Below the pieces are notes generated by a model. The model saw only the letters and a list, made by a program, of their open reading frames with translations. It was not told where the DNA came from and did not search any database. From Prevotella sp. (GTDB lineage: Bacteria; Bacteroidota; Bacteroidia; Bacteroidales; Bacteroidaceae), in the NCBI GenBank assembly GCA_017561825.1, contig JAFZBK010000068.1, positions 29,183 through 93,182 on the forward strand: DNA of 64,000 bases, in the 5' to 3' direction. This document shows positions 8,332-16,050 of the stretch, in pieces; the stretch's first letter is position 1; each line of letters opens with the position of its first letter. The translations under genes and the position numbers were made by a program.

Positions 8332-8406
8332 TGCATTCTTAAGATTCAACAACCCGTTTTTCCTGTTTATGGAGATAGCGGGAACTAATAGAAAGGAAAC
8401 TGAAAC

Positions 8407-9114
8407 ATGAAGAAAATCGTTGTATTGACAGGTGCGGGAATGTCTGTGGAAAGCGGACTGAGCACATTCCGTGATGCTGACGGTCTTTGGGAGAACTATC
8501 CCGTTAGTCGTGTGGCTACGCATGAGGCATGGGAAGACGATCCTGAATATGTGAATAATTTCTACAACATGCTGCGCAAGAAGCTGGTAGCAGCCAAGCC
8601 CAACGAAGGTCATCGGTTGGTAGCCAAGCTCGAGGAGCAGTATGAAGTGACGGTGATTACGCAGAATGTGGATAACCTCCATGAGATGGCTGGCTCCACG
8701 CATGTGATTCATCTGCATGGAGAACTGATGAAGGTGTGCTCCAGCAGGGATGTGGATAACCCCCGTTATCAGAAGACACTCGGCGGTGATGACCTTGAGG
8801 TAAAGCCAGGCGAACGTGCTGGAGATGGCTCGTTGCTGCGCCCCTTCATCGTGTTCTTCGGCGAGGGCGTGCCCATGATCAGTGCTGCTTCCGAGGAGGC
8901 TTCAAAGGCTGATATCTTCATCATCATCGGCACATCACTGGTGGTCTATCCCGCAGCAGGACTTGTGCAATATGTCTCACCCGACGTTCCTGTGTATCTC
9001 ATAGATCCTAACCCCGTCATGAAGACCGGCTATCGGGATATCAAGCATATTCAGAAAGGTGCTTCTGAGGGCATGAAGGAACTAACGGAATTACTACTGA
9101 ACACGAAACGATGA
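8407..9114 (+). CDS. Sir2-family NAD-dependent protein deacylase
   Basis: A 235-residue cytosolic sirtuin that removes acyl groups from lysine using NAD. Seen motifs are VLTGAGMSVESGLSTFRD (NAD binding), TQNVDNLHEMAG, catalytic His104 in HLHG, FGEGVP, IIGTSL and VYLIDPNP. The four zinc-ribbon cysteines found in most sirtuins between HLHG and FGE are absent; only one Cys (residue 111) is present and the segment is instead Asp/Lys rich. From memory this zinc-less form is common in Bacteroidetes. The stop overlaps the YitT start by ATGA, so the two are translationally coupled. Confidence 0.92.
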   Translation: MKKIVVLTGAGMSVESGLSTFRDADGLWENYPVSRVATHEAWEDDPEYVNNFYNMLRKKLVAAKPNEGHRLVAKLEEQYEVTVITQNVDNLHEMAGSTHVIHLHGELMKVCSSRDVDNPRYQKTLGGDDLEVKPGERAGDGSLLRPFIVFFGEGVPMISAASEEASKADIFIIIGTSLVVYPAAGLVQYVSPDVPVYLIDPNPVMKTGYRDIKHIQKGASEGMKELTELLLNTKR

Positions 9115-10037
9115 ATACACCTCGACTGGAGAAGAAAAAGATGTGGAAAGAGGTGCGCGACTACGTCTTCATTGCTGTCGCCATGCTCTCCTATTGTGTG
9201 GGTTGGTCAATCTTCCTGTTGCCCAACGGCATTCCTGCAGGTGGCGTGGCAGGTGTCTCCTCCATCCTTGAATGGAGTGCGCTTCATGTTCCCGCTCAGG
9301 TGTCTTACTTTGCCATCAACGCTGTTTTGCTGATCATTGCGCTGCGCGTTCTGGGATGGAAGTTCTGTGTGAAAACCGTCTATGCAGTGATGGTGCTGAC
9401 CATTGCGCTCACGTTTATCCGTGAACATACGGAAAACCTTCATTTGTTGCACGACCAGCCTTTCATGGCTGCCATCCTGGGTGCTGTGTTCTGTGGAAGT
9501 GGTGTAGGACTGGGACTTGGAGTGAATGGCAGTACAGGTGGTACGGACATCATTGCCGCCATCATCAACAAATACCGTGATATCTCCTTAGGAAGGGTGA
9601 TACTGATCTGCGATGTGGTCATCATTACTTGCAGCTACATCGTGCTGCGCGACTGGGAGAAAGTGATCTATGGTTATGTGGTGCTCTATGTAACGGCCTT
9701 CTGTATCGACCAGGTAGTGAACACCATGCGACGAAGTGTGCAGTTCTTCATTATCTCCGAGCAATATGAGGAGATCGGTCATCGCATCAATGCTGACCCG
9801 CATCGTGGTTGTACTGTCATCAACGGTCAGGGTTTCTATAGCGGACGGGAAGTGAAGATGCTGTTCGTGCTGGCCAAGAAAAGCGAGAGCGCGAAGATCT
9901 TCCAGCTCATTGATGAGATCGATCCCAACGCGTTTGTAAGCCAGAGTGCTGTCATCGGTGTTTATGGAGAGGGTTTCGACCGCTTCAAGGTGAGTCATAG
10001 ACACCCTAAAACCATTGCTAAACCAGAAGAAATGTAA
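9111..10037 (+). CDS. YitT family membrane protein (DUF161/DUF2179)
   Basis: A 308-residue inner-membrane protein. The first about 215 residues hold five to six hydrophobic segments with Gly-rich motifs NGIPAGGVAGVSSIL and GLGLGVNGSTGGTDIIA typical of the YitT family. The last about 80 residues are the soluble DUF2179 domain (HRGCTVINGQGFYSGREVKMLFVL). Function of the family is not firmly known; transport has been suggested. It overlaps the sirtuin by ATGA and ends 7 bp before the oligopeptide transporter start. Confidence 0.88.
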   Translation: MNTPRLEKKKMWKEVRDYVFIAVAMLSYCVGWSIFLLPNGIPAGGVAGVSSILEWSALHVPAQVSYFAINAVLLIIALRVLGWKFCVKTVYAVMVLTIALTFIREHTENLHLLHDQPFMAAILGAVFCGSGVGLGLGVNGSTGGTDIIAAIINKYRDISLGRVILICDVVIITCSYIVLRDWEKVIYGYVVLYVTAFCIDQVVNTMRRSVQFFIISEQYEEIGHRINADPHRGCTVINGQGFYSGREVKMLFVLAKKSESAKIFQLIDEIDPNAFVSQSAVIGVYGEGFDRFKVSHRHPKTIAKPEEM

Positions 10038-10044
10038 ATCATAT

Positions 10045-12027
10045 ATGGAAGAAAAGAACAACATCCAGCTCCCCGACAATGCGTTTCGTGAGCTGAAAGA
10101 AGGAGAACAGTATGAGCCGGTGATGTCGCCTCAGAAGCAATATGCTGAGGTGAACGGCTGGTCAGTAACATGGGGTATTCTGATGGCCGTGCTCTTCTCG
10201 GCCGCTGCCGCCTACCTGGGATTGAAGGTAGGACAGGTGTTCGAGGCTGCCATCCCCATTGCCATCATTGCCGTGGGCGTGTCAACAGCGGCACGTCGCA
10301 AGCAAGGACTTGGTGAGAATGTCATCATCCAGAGTATCGGTGCCTGCTCAGGTTCTGTGGTGGCAGGTGCTATCTTTACCTTGCCTGCCATCTATATCCT
10401 GCAGGCGAAATATCCTGAGATGACGGCCTCGTTCGTCAACATCTTCCTGAGTTCCTTGTTAGGTGGTATCTTGGGTATTCTGTTTATGATACCGTTCCGT
10501 AAGTACTTCGTGAGCGATATGCACGGCAAGTATCCTTTCCCAGAGGCCACAGCCACCACGCAGGTGCTGGTAAGCGGTGAGAAAGGTGGTTCTCAGGCTA
10601 AGCCCCTGCTCATTGCAGGTATCGTGGGTGGATTATACGACTTCTTCGTGGCTACCTTCGGCTGGTGGAACGAGAATGTCACTACGCGGATGATGTCATG
10701 GGGTGTTGATCTCGCTGACCGTGCCAAGCTGGTGCTGAAGGTGAATACCGGTGCTGCTGTATTGGGATTGGGGTATATCATCGGACTGAAATATGCGTTC
10801 ATCATCTGCTTAGGCTCTCTTGCCGTATGGTGGATCATCGTGCCTGGCATGGCACTCTTGTTCCCCCATGATATATTAAACATGTGGGATCCCAGCATTA
10901 CCACGGCTGTGGGTGACATGACTCCCGAACAGATCTTCAAGCTGTATGCCAAGTCGATAGGTATCGGTGGCATCGCCATGGCAGGTATCATCGGTATCGT
11001 GAAGAGCTGGGGCATCATCAAGAGTGCGGTGAGTCTGGCCACCAAGGAGATGAAAGGCGGTAGTAATGTCAGCAAAGACATGCTTAGAACACAGCGCGAC
11101 ATCGCCTTTAAGATTATCGCCATCGGCTGCATTGTCACCATCCTCATCACTTTCCTCTTCTTCTGGTTCGGTGTGATGGATAACCTGCTCTATGCGGTGG
11201 TGGCCATCCTGCTCGTTACCGTCATCGCCTTTCTGTTCACCACAGTAGCGGCCAACGCCATTGCCATCGTGGGCAGTAATCCTGTTAGCGGAATGACGCT
11301 GATGACGCTGATTCTTGCCTCTGTGGTGATGGTGGCTGTAGGACTGAAGGGTACTGGTGGTATGCTGGCTGCCTTGATCATGGGTGGTGTGGTATGTACG
11401 GCTTTGTCTGTGGCAGGCTCGTTCATTACCGACCTCAAGATCGGTTACTGGCTAGGTACTTCTCCGAAGAAACAGGAGCAGTGGAAATTCCTCGGCGTAC
11501 TTGTCAGTGCGGCCACCGTGGGCGGTGTGATGCTTCTGCTGAACAAGACATACGACTTTGCCAGCGGCGAGCTGGCTGCGCCGCAGGCTAATGCCATGGC
11601 GGCAGTGATCGAACCGCTGATGAGTGGCGTGGGAGCCCCGTGGCTGCTCTATGCCATTGGTGCAGCAATCGCCCTTATCCTCACCTTTATCAAAGTACCT
11701 GCCCTGCCTTTCGCCTTGGGTATGTTCATCCCCTTGGAACTGAATATCCCGCTGTTGGTGGGCGGTGCCGTCAACTGGTATGTTACTACTCGCAGTAAGG
11801 ATGAGAAAGTAAATAAGGATCGGGGAGAAAAAGGAACCCTGATTGCCAGCGGTTTCATTGCCGGTGGTGCACTTATGGGCGTTGTTTCCGCCCTCCTCCG
11901 CTTCGTGGGCTTCAATCCCATCAACGAGACGTGGTTGGCCAACCCCCTTTCCGAGCTCTGCTCCCTCATCGCCTACATCCTCCTGATTGTTTACTTCATT
12001 CAGGCAACGAAAAAGAAAGCAAGCTAA
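10045..12027 (+). CDS. OPT family oligopeptide transporter
   Basis: About 660 residues with some 14-16 hydrophobic segments across the chain. The N-terminal PLKVGQ-like region (AAAYLGLKVGQVFEAAIPIAI) and the GKYPFPEATATTQVLVSGE motif identify the OPT superfamily, which imports peptides or metal chelates with protons. The start at the ATG at 10045 (MEEKNN) is preferred over 10015, which lies inside the YitT gene. A CCTCCC/GGGAGG hairpin follows the stop. The last gene of the sirtuin-YitT-OPT operon. Confidence 0.93.
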   Translation: MEEKNNIQLPDNAFRELKEGEQYEPVMSPQKQYAEVNGWSVTWGILMAVLFSAAAAYLGLKVGQVFEAAIPIAIIAVGVSTAARRKQGLGENVIIQSIGACSGSVVAGAIFTLPAIYILQAKYPEMTASFVNIFLSSLLGGILGILFMIPFRKYFVSDMHGKYPFPEATATTQVLVSGEKGGSQAKPLLIAGIVGGLYDFFVATFGWWNENVTTRMMSWGVDLADRAKLVLKVNTGAAVLGLGYIIGLKYAFIICLGSLAVWWIIVPGMALLFPHDILNMWDPSITTAVGDMTPEQIFKLYAKSIGIGGIAMAGIIGIVKSWGIIKSAVSLATKEMKGGSNVSKDMLRTQRDIAFKIIAIGCIVTILITFLFFWFGVMDNLLYAVVAILLVTVIAFLFTTVAANAIAIVGSNPVSGMTLMTLILASVVMVAVGLKGTGGMLAALIMGGVVCTALSVAGSFITDLKIGYWLGTSPKKQEQWKFLGVLVSAATVGGVMLLLNKTYDFASGELAAPQANAMAAVIEPLMSGVGAPWLLYAIGAAIALILTFIKVPALPFALGMFIPLELNIPLLVGGAVNWYVTTRSKDEKVNKDRGEKGTLIASGFIAGGALMGVVSALLRFVGFNPINETWLANPLSELCSLIAYILLIVYFIQATKKKAS

Positions 12028-12040
12028 TTTTGAAATCTAT

Positions 12041-12069
12041 CCTCCCATCATAGGGGAGGGGCTGGTGGT
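12041..12069. repeat. GC-rich palindromic repeat, possible terminator after the OPT gene
   Basis: CCTCCC and GGGAGG arms around ATCATA are followed by GGCTGGTGG. It is a member of the same repeat family as 641-684 and lies 14 bp after the OPT stop. Confidence 0.5.
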
Positions 12070-12085
12070 TAATATAAAAGGTAAC

Positions 12086-12101
12086 GGTAACAGCTGTTAC
12101 C
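12086..12101. repeat. 16-bp palindrome, copy 1
   Basis: GGTAACAGCTGTTACC is a perfect palindrome. The same 16-mer is the core of the longer palindrome at 12175-12212, 89 bp downstream. Confidence 0.8.
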
Positions 12102-12174
12102 ATGTCCACACTCACTATAAATCAATCACTTATAATCATAATACACTTTCTCTGTTACTTTTTAGCCAATTTTG

Positions 12175-12212
12175 AAAGGTAACATGGTAACAGCTGTTAC
12201 CATGTTACCTTT
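12175..12212. repeat. 38-bp perfect palindrome, copy 2
   Basis: A continuous 38-bp palindrome with no spacer, centred between 12193 and 12194. The left half begins AAAGGTAACATGGTAACAG. The centre is GGTAACAGCTGTTACC, shared with copy 1. It can be an extruded cruciform, a protein site or the trace of a mobile palindromic element. Confidence 0.85.
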
Positions 12213-12299
12213 TGTATGGTATTGGAGGGCATTATCTTAGGACTTACTAGGGTAATTCCATAAAGAATAAGGGATGAAAGTGCCGTTTTTCCATCGTTT

Positions 12300-12365
12300 G
12301 CCTATACTCAAACGATCGTGCGCCTATAGCCAAACGATCTGTCGCCTATACCCAAATTGAAACGG
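12300..12365. repeat. Three tandem 22-bp units
   Basis: Units start at 12300, 12322 and 12344, each opening GCCTATA and continuing CCAAACGATC or a variant; the third diverges to CCAAATTGAAAC. The array is enclosed by TGCCGTTT (12281-12288) and AAACGGCA (12360-12367), an 8-bp inverted repeat. There are no spacers, so it is not a CRISPR. Confidence 0.7.
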
Positions 12366-12392
12366 CATTTTGAAATCACTTTTCTATTCTCC

Positions 12393-12435
12393 CCTCCCAT
12401 CACAGGGTAGGGGTCTGGGTGGGGCCTCCTTTACT
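12393..12435. repeat. GC-rich palindromic repeat copy
   Basis: CCCCTCCC ATCACA GGGTAGGGG followed by TCTGGGTGGGGCCTCC. It is related to the copies at 641, 12041, 29606 and 59606. Confidence 0.5.
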
Positions 12436-12546
12436 GACTCGTGATGAGTTGGTGCGGTTTTGTTTCTATATTAATTTATTTAATAAGGTGTAAGTGTAAA
12501 CGAAAGTTAAATATTGCGTTTGCACGAAAAAAAGTTGCTGAAATAT

Positions 12547-12577
12547 TTGGAGCGTATTTGTAAAAGTCATACCTTTG
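12547..12577 (+). promoter_or_regulatory. Promoter of the DUF3836/ABC/GntR operon
   Basis: TTG (12547-12549), 20 bp, then TACCTTTG (12570-12577) matches the Bacteroidetes promoter pattern. The predicted transcription start is within a few bases of 12584, inside the palindrome at 12580-12601. Confidence 0.75.
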
Positions 12578-12579
12578 CA

Positions 12580-12601
12580 GTGTACTATTGAAGTAGTACA
12601 C
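12580..12601. promoter_or_regulatory. Palindrome at the predicted transcription start, candidate GntR operator
   Basis: GTGTACTA (12580-12587) and TAGTACAC (12594-12601) are perfect complements around TTGAAG. The site lies 3 bp after the -7 box, where a bound repressor would block initiation. The operon downstream ends with a GntR/YtrA-type regulator, the natural candidate to bind it. Confidence 0.6.
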
Positions 12602-12662
12602 CACAACACTCAATCAAACGGGTGTCAAAAACAAGAAAGTTGAACATTAAAAATAGAAGATT

Positions 12663-13148
12663 ATGGAGACTATTATTACAGCTGCAACGATTCTCAGTAT
12701 GTATCTGAGTTCTGCAATGAATGGAAGTGAAACGTATTGCTACAATGCCGACATTGAAAACGGTCGTGTAAACACCATGTACGTCTATGACAAAGACGGA
12801 AACTATCTGACAGCCAAGTTGGCCTATAACTATGAATATGATGATCTGGATCGTCTGGTGAAGAAGGAAGTGCTGCGTTGGAATGAGCGTCGCAACGAGT
12901 GGGTAAAGGATCATTGCTTGGAGCTTACCTACAACACGGAGGGTTACGAGGTATCGAAGCATAACTGGAACCGCAAGGAACAGACCTACGATACCGCCAT
13001 GGAGAAGGCTGTATATCATTATGAGTTCAGTCAGGTGATGTCAGTAAACTACCTGCGCCGCCATAAGGCTGCAAGCGGATTCGAGACGATTGACAGTATG
13101 CTGGTGATGAATCCTACGGATGACATCCTGTTGGCAACGGCACTTTAG
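12663..13148 (+). CDS. DUF3836-like small exported protein
   Basis: A 161-residue protein resembling the DUF3836 family of Bacteroides and Prevotella, whose members combine a secretion signal with a motif such as YNYEYDDLDRLVKKEVLRWN, then KDHCLELTYNTEG and HNWNRKEQTYD. The first about 22 residues are hydrophobic and may be a signal peptide; the rest looks like a small beta-rich fold of YD-repeat style. Function unknown. It is the first gene after the promoter at 12547 and leads into the ABC transporter and GntR genes, suggesting it is co-induced with them. Confidence 0.72.
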   Translation: METIITAATILSMYLSSAMNGSETYCYNADIENGRVNTMYVYDKDGNYLTAKLAYNYEYDDLDRLVKKEVLRWNERRNEWVKDHCLELTYNTEGYEVSKHNWNRKEQTYDTAMEKAVYHYEFSQVMSVNYLRRHKAASGFETIDSMLVMNPTDDILLATAL

Positions 13149-13149
13149 A

Positions 13150-13184
13150 TAATTGATAATTGATAATTGAAAATTGAAAATTAA
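13150..13184 (+). repeat. ATTGATA/ATTGAAA word array
   Basis: The spacer before the ABC ATPase gene consists of three ATAATTG words and two AAAATTG words, ending 10 bp before the ATG at 13195. Confidence 0.65.
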
Positions 13185-13194
13185 GAATAGTGTT

Positions 13195-14016
13195 ATGATA
13201 GAGGTTAAGAATATCAGTTTCAAATATGCAGGCTCGAAGGAGCAGGTGTTTAGCAACTTCAGCCTGCAGATGCCAGAAAATAATATCTATGGCTTGTTAG
13301 GTAAGAACGGAACGGGCAAGAGCACCTTGCTCTATTTGATCAGCGGACTGCTTCATGCCCAGCAGGGTACCATCACCTTCGACGGGGTGGAGACTAAGAA
13401 GCGTCGCCCGGAAGTTCTTCAGGAGATGTTCATCGTGCCTGAGGAGTTTGACCTTCCGCCAGTGTCTCTCGACCAGTATGTTAAGATCAACATGCCGTTC
13501 TACCCCCGTTTCAGTCGCGAGGTGCTTGAAAGCTGTCTGAAGGATTTCGACCTGTCCACCACCCTACAGTTAAATAGCCTCTCGATGGGACAGAAGAAAA
13601 AGGTCTTCATGAGCTTTGCCCTCGCCGCTGGAACGAAGCTGCTGCTGATGGATGAGCCCACCAACGGTCTCGATATTCCTTCAAAGGCAGAGTTCAGAAG
13701 AGTGGTGGCGAACCACATGACAGAAGACCGCACGTTGATCATCAGTACGCACCAGGTGCATGATGTTGAGCAGCTGCTCGATCATATCCTGATCCTCGAC
13801 CGCAGTCATCTGCTCCTCGATGCCAGCGTAAGCGACATCTGCGACAAGTATGTGTTTGAGTATCGTCAGCCCAGTGAGATGGGTGATGATGTGATCTATG
13901 CCGAGCCTTCATTGCAGGGTAACGCCGTGATCGTTCCCCGTAAGGAAGGTGATGCCGAGACACAGATGAATCTCGAACTGCTCTTCGATGCAGTGACCAA
14001 AGGACTGATCAAGTAA
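13195..14016 (+). CDS. ABC transporter ATP-binding protein
   Basis: A 273-residue ATPase of the ABC-2 export type. Walker A is GLLGKNGTGKSTLL (about residue 35-48), the signature is LSMGQKKKVFMSFAL, Walker B is LLLMDEPTNGLD and the switch is ISTHQ. The start at 13195 (MIEVKNISF) is chosen because the seven codons before it are repeat sequence. It is followed by two membrane proteins that should be its permease partners and a YtrA-type GntR regulator, a layout known for ABC exporters induced by envelope stress or antibiotics. Confidence 0.9.
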   Translation: MIEVKNISFKYAGSKEQVFSNFSLQMPENNIYGLLGKNGTGKSTLLYLISGLLHAQQGTITFDGVETKKRRPEVLQEMFIVPEEFDLPPVSLDQYVKINMPFYPRFSREVLESCLKDFDLSTTLQLNSLSMGQKKKVFMSFALAAGTKLLLMDEPTNGLDIPSKAEFRRVVANHMTEDRTLIISTHQVHDVEQLLDHILILDRSHLLLDASVSDICDKYVFEYRQPSEMGDDVIYAEPSLQGNAVIVPRKEGDAETQMNLELLFDAVTKGLIK

Positions 14017-14028
14017 AGGAGGTGATGT

Positions 14029-14805
14029 ATGAGTACGTTTAATATGACTCGTTTCGGCAAGGTGATGAAATGGTCATTGTGGCATGATAAGTCAACTATC
14101 AGTAAGATATTCCTGAGAACGCTGGCTACATTGGCACTCATCGTCCTGTTCTTCATGCTGATTGAAAGATCTGCAGGAAACCAGTATGGCATGAACTTAG
14201 GAGCTTTTTCGGCCATCATCGTTTGCTCCTTCCTGTTCATGGGAACTTATTTGTACTATGGTTTTCAGACACAGAGCGACTGGCAGCAGTTCCTGACACT
14301 GCCTGGCAGTAACCTGGAGAAGTTCCTCTCACGCTATGGTGTGTCCCTGATCATCATGCTGGGGATGTGGCTGTCGGTGGTCATCGTGGATGGGGTTCAG
14401 TATGTGATATCCATGATCGTTCGTCCTGGTGAAGGCAAGCTGATCGTCAGTGAACTATGTCGTTCGATCAATGTTTCAGGAATGTTCGAAGAAAGTCCTA
14501 AGGTATTCTTCTTTTTCATGGGACAGTTGGTATTCATCCATTCGCTCTATCTGTTAGGAGCTTCGTTCTTCCGTTCCCGCAAGCACTCATGGGTGCTCAC
14601 GACATTGATTATCATCGTGGTGGGAACAGTGTTGGGAGTAACCATCGCTCATCAGGTTCCCAATATCGAGATGACAGAATCACTCCTGGATAAAATCGGA
14701 TTTTCGATAACCGCTGTGTACTGGATTCTGGCGATTTTCAATATATGGCTCTCCTACCGTTTGTTTACACGTAGGCAGCTGATCGGTCGTTTCATTAATT
14801 GTTAG
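14029..14805 (+). CDS. ABC transporter membrane subunit (putative), copy 1
   Basis: 258 residues with about six hydrophobic segments (around 32-50, 60-80, 105-130, 160-180, 190-210, 225-245). No sequence family was recognised beyond ABC-2-like permease. The N-terminus FNMTRFGKVMKWSLWHDKS resembles that of the following gene (FSFNRMGKVLAWYLKVNWK), so the two are paralogues or partners. It begins 12 bp after the ATPase gene, with GGAGGTGAT just before its ATG, an unusually good Shine-Dalgarno match for this phylum. Confidence 0.75.
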   Translation: MSTFNMTRFGKVMKWSLWHDKSTISKIFLRTLATLALIVLFFMLIERSAGNQYGMNLGAFSAIIVCSFLFMGTYLYYGFQTQSDWQQFLTLPGSNLEKFLSRYGVSLIIMLGMWLSVVIVDGVQYVISMIVRPGEGKLIVSELCRSINVSGMFEESPKVFFFFMGQLVFIHSLYLLGASFFRSRKHSWVLTTLIIIVVGTVLGVTIAHQVPNIEMTESLLDKIGFSITAVYWILAIFNIWLSYRLFTRRQLIGRFINC

Positions 14806-14810
14806 ATGTT

Positions 14811-15620
14811 ATGAAAGAGTTTAGTTTCAATAGAATGGGAAAGGTGCTGGCATGGTACCTGAAGGTGAACTGGAAATGGCTTGCCATATGGACACTGGGG
14901 GCACTCTTGGGTATTTACCTGCTTCAGATGTTCTTTGCGGCAACCTTCGCTACCCAAATGAAAACAGCCTTCATCCTGGAGATGCTGGTGGCCATCAGCA
15001 GCTTTGCCATCATGGTGGTGTTGTTCGTCATGTTCGCTCAGATCTTCGAGCGTATCAAGACGAAACAGAAGGCCATCTCCTTCCTGATGCTGCCAGCCAC
15101 GAATGCTGAGAAATATACCGTACTGATGCTTGTCATTACAGTGGTGTTCCCCCTTTGCATGCTCCTGGCGTTTATGCTGGGTGACACACTGAGAGGTCTG
15201 AGCATAACCTTGTTCACAGGTGAGGAGTTCTTGTCGGGTATCCCCGTCCTTCCACGGGTCTATGGCAACGGTATCCTTGAAAGCATACATCATTTCAAAG
15301 GTTTGATGATGGCTTGTTTCGTTGTCATATCCTTTATATGGCTGCACTCTCTGTATGTATGGGGCGGTTCCGTGTTCCGCAAGAACGCCTTTGGTATTAT
15401 TACACTATTCTTTCTCCTGTTGGAGGCCTTGGTGAAATATTCCTATAAGTACTTCTGGGGCGACCTGCTCGTCATCAATCAGGATGGCGGCGCAACGTTC
15501 TCCATTACAGGTTATCTTCTCATGGTGATTATGATCGTGTGGGCTTGTTACAATTACCGTAGCAGCTACCGTATCTTTACGCGTTTGCAGGTCATTAACA
15601 ATAAAAGAACGAATCTATGA
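14811..15620 (+). CDS. ABC transporter membrane subunit (putative), copy 2
   Basis: 269 residues, about six hydrophobic segments. The ATG at 14811 is preferred over an in-frame TTG at 14799 that overlaps the previous stop. It shares the N-terminal R-x-GKV-x-x-W pattern with copy 1 and probably forms the heterodimeric membrane channel with it. The stop overlaps the GntR start by ATGA. Function is inferred from context. Confidence 0.73.
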   Translation: MKEFSFNRMGKVLAWYLKVNWKWLAIWTLGALLGIYLLQMFFAATFATQMKTAFILEMLVAISSFAIMVVLFVMFAQIFERIKTKQKAISFLMLPATNAEKYTVLMLVITVVFPLCMLLAFMLGDTLRGLSITLFTGEEFLSGIPVLPRVYGNGILESIHHFKGLMMACFVVISFIWLHSLYVWGGSVFRKNAFGIITLFFLLLEALVKYSYKYFWGDLLVINQDGGATFSITGYLLMVIMIVWACYNYRSSYRIFTRLQVINNKRTNL

Positions 15621-16009
15621 TTTTCAATAACGATAAAGCAATATATATACAGATAGCCGATCGCCTCTGCGATGAGATCCTGGCGGGGAACTATCAGGAC
15701 GATGAGCGCATCCCCAGCGTACGTGAATATGCCGTACTGCTGCAGGTGAACACCAACACGGCTGTGAAGGCGTATGATGAGCTTGCCCGCAGTGAGATCA
15801 TCTACAACAAGCGCGGACTGGGCTACTTCGTGACCAAAGGGGCGAAGAAGAAGATCCTGAAGGAGCGCAAACAGTTGTTCATGAAGGAGAAGCTGCCCGA
15901 GCTGTTCCGCCAGATGCAGTTACTTGACATCTCAATGGAGGATATTGTGAATGCTTGGCAGAAAAATAATTGCTCACATTGCAACCTTTCCGCAGACAGA
16001 TGCGTCTAA
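15617..16009 (+). CDS. GntR family regulator, YtrA-like
   Basis: A 130-residue protein with the GntR winged helix at residues about 8-75 (YIQIADRLCDEILAGNYQDDERIPSVREYAVLLQVNTNTAVKAYDELA region, with PSVRE and NTAVKAYDEL as landmarks). The tail is a short helical dimerisation arm of about 55 residues rather than a ligand domain, as in the YtrA subfamily that represses linked ABC transporter genes. The tail ends with CSHCNLSADRC, three cysteines of unclear role. The palindrome at 12580-12601 is the likely operator. Confidence 0.88.
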   Translation: MIFNNDKAIYIQIADRLCDEILAGNYQDDERIPSVREYAVLLQVNTNTAVKAYDELARSEIIYNKRGLGYFVTKGAKKKILKERKQLFMKEKLPELFRQMQLLDISMEDIVNAWQKNNCSHCNLSADRCV

Positions 16010-16050
16010 CGGGTATAGTTTTAAGGTAAAAAGATTTAAATATACATGTC

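Larger units (their letters stand above)
12028..12662. other. Gene-free, repeat-rich stretch
   Basis: No credible gene. It holds a GC-rich hairpin copy at 12041, two related palindromes (12086 and 12175), a three-unit 22-bp tandem repeat (12300), another GC-rich copy (12393), and the promoter and palindrome of the next operon (12547-12601). These are listed separately. Confidence 0.85.

Noticed and set aside
12300-12365. Possible CRISPR array.
   Set aside because: Units of 22 bp are directly adjacent with no spacers, there are only three, and no cas genes are present.
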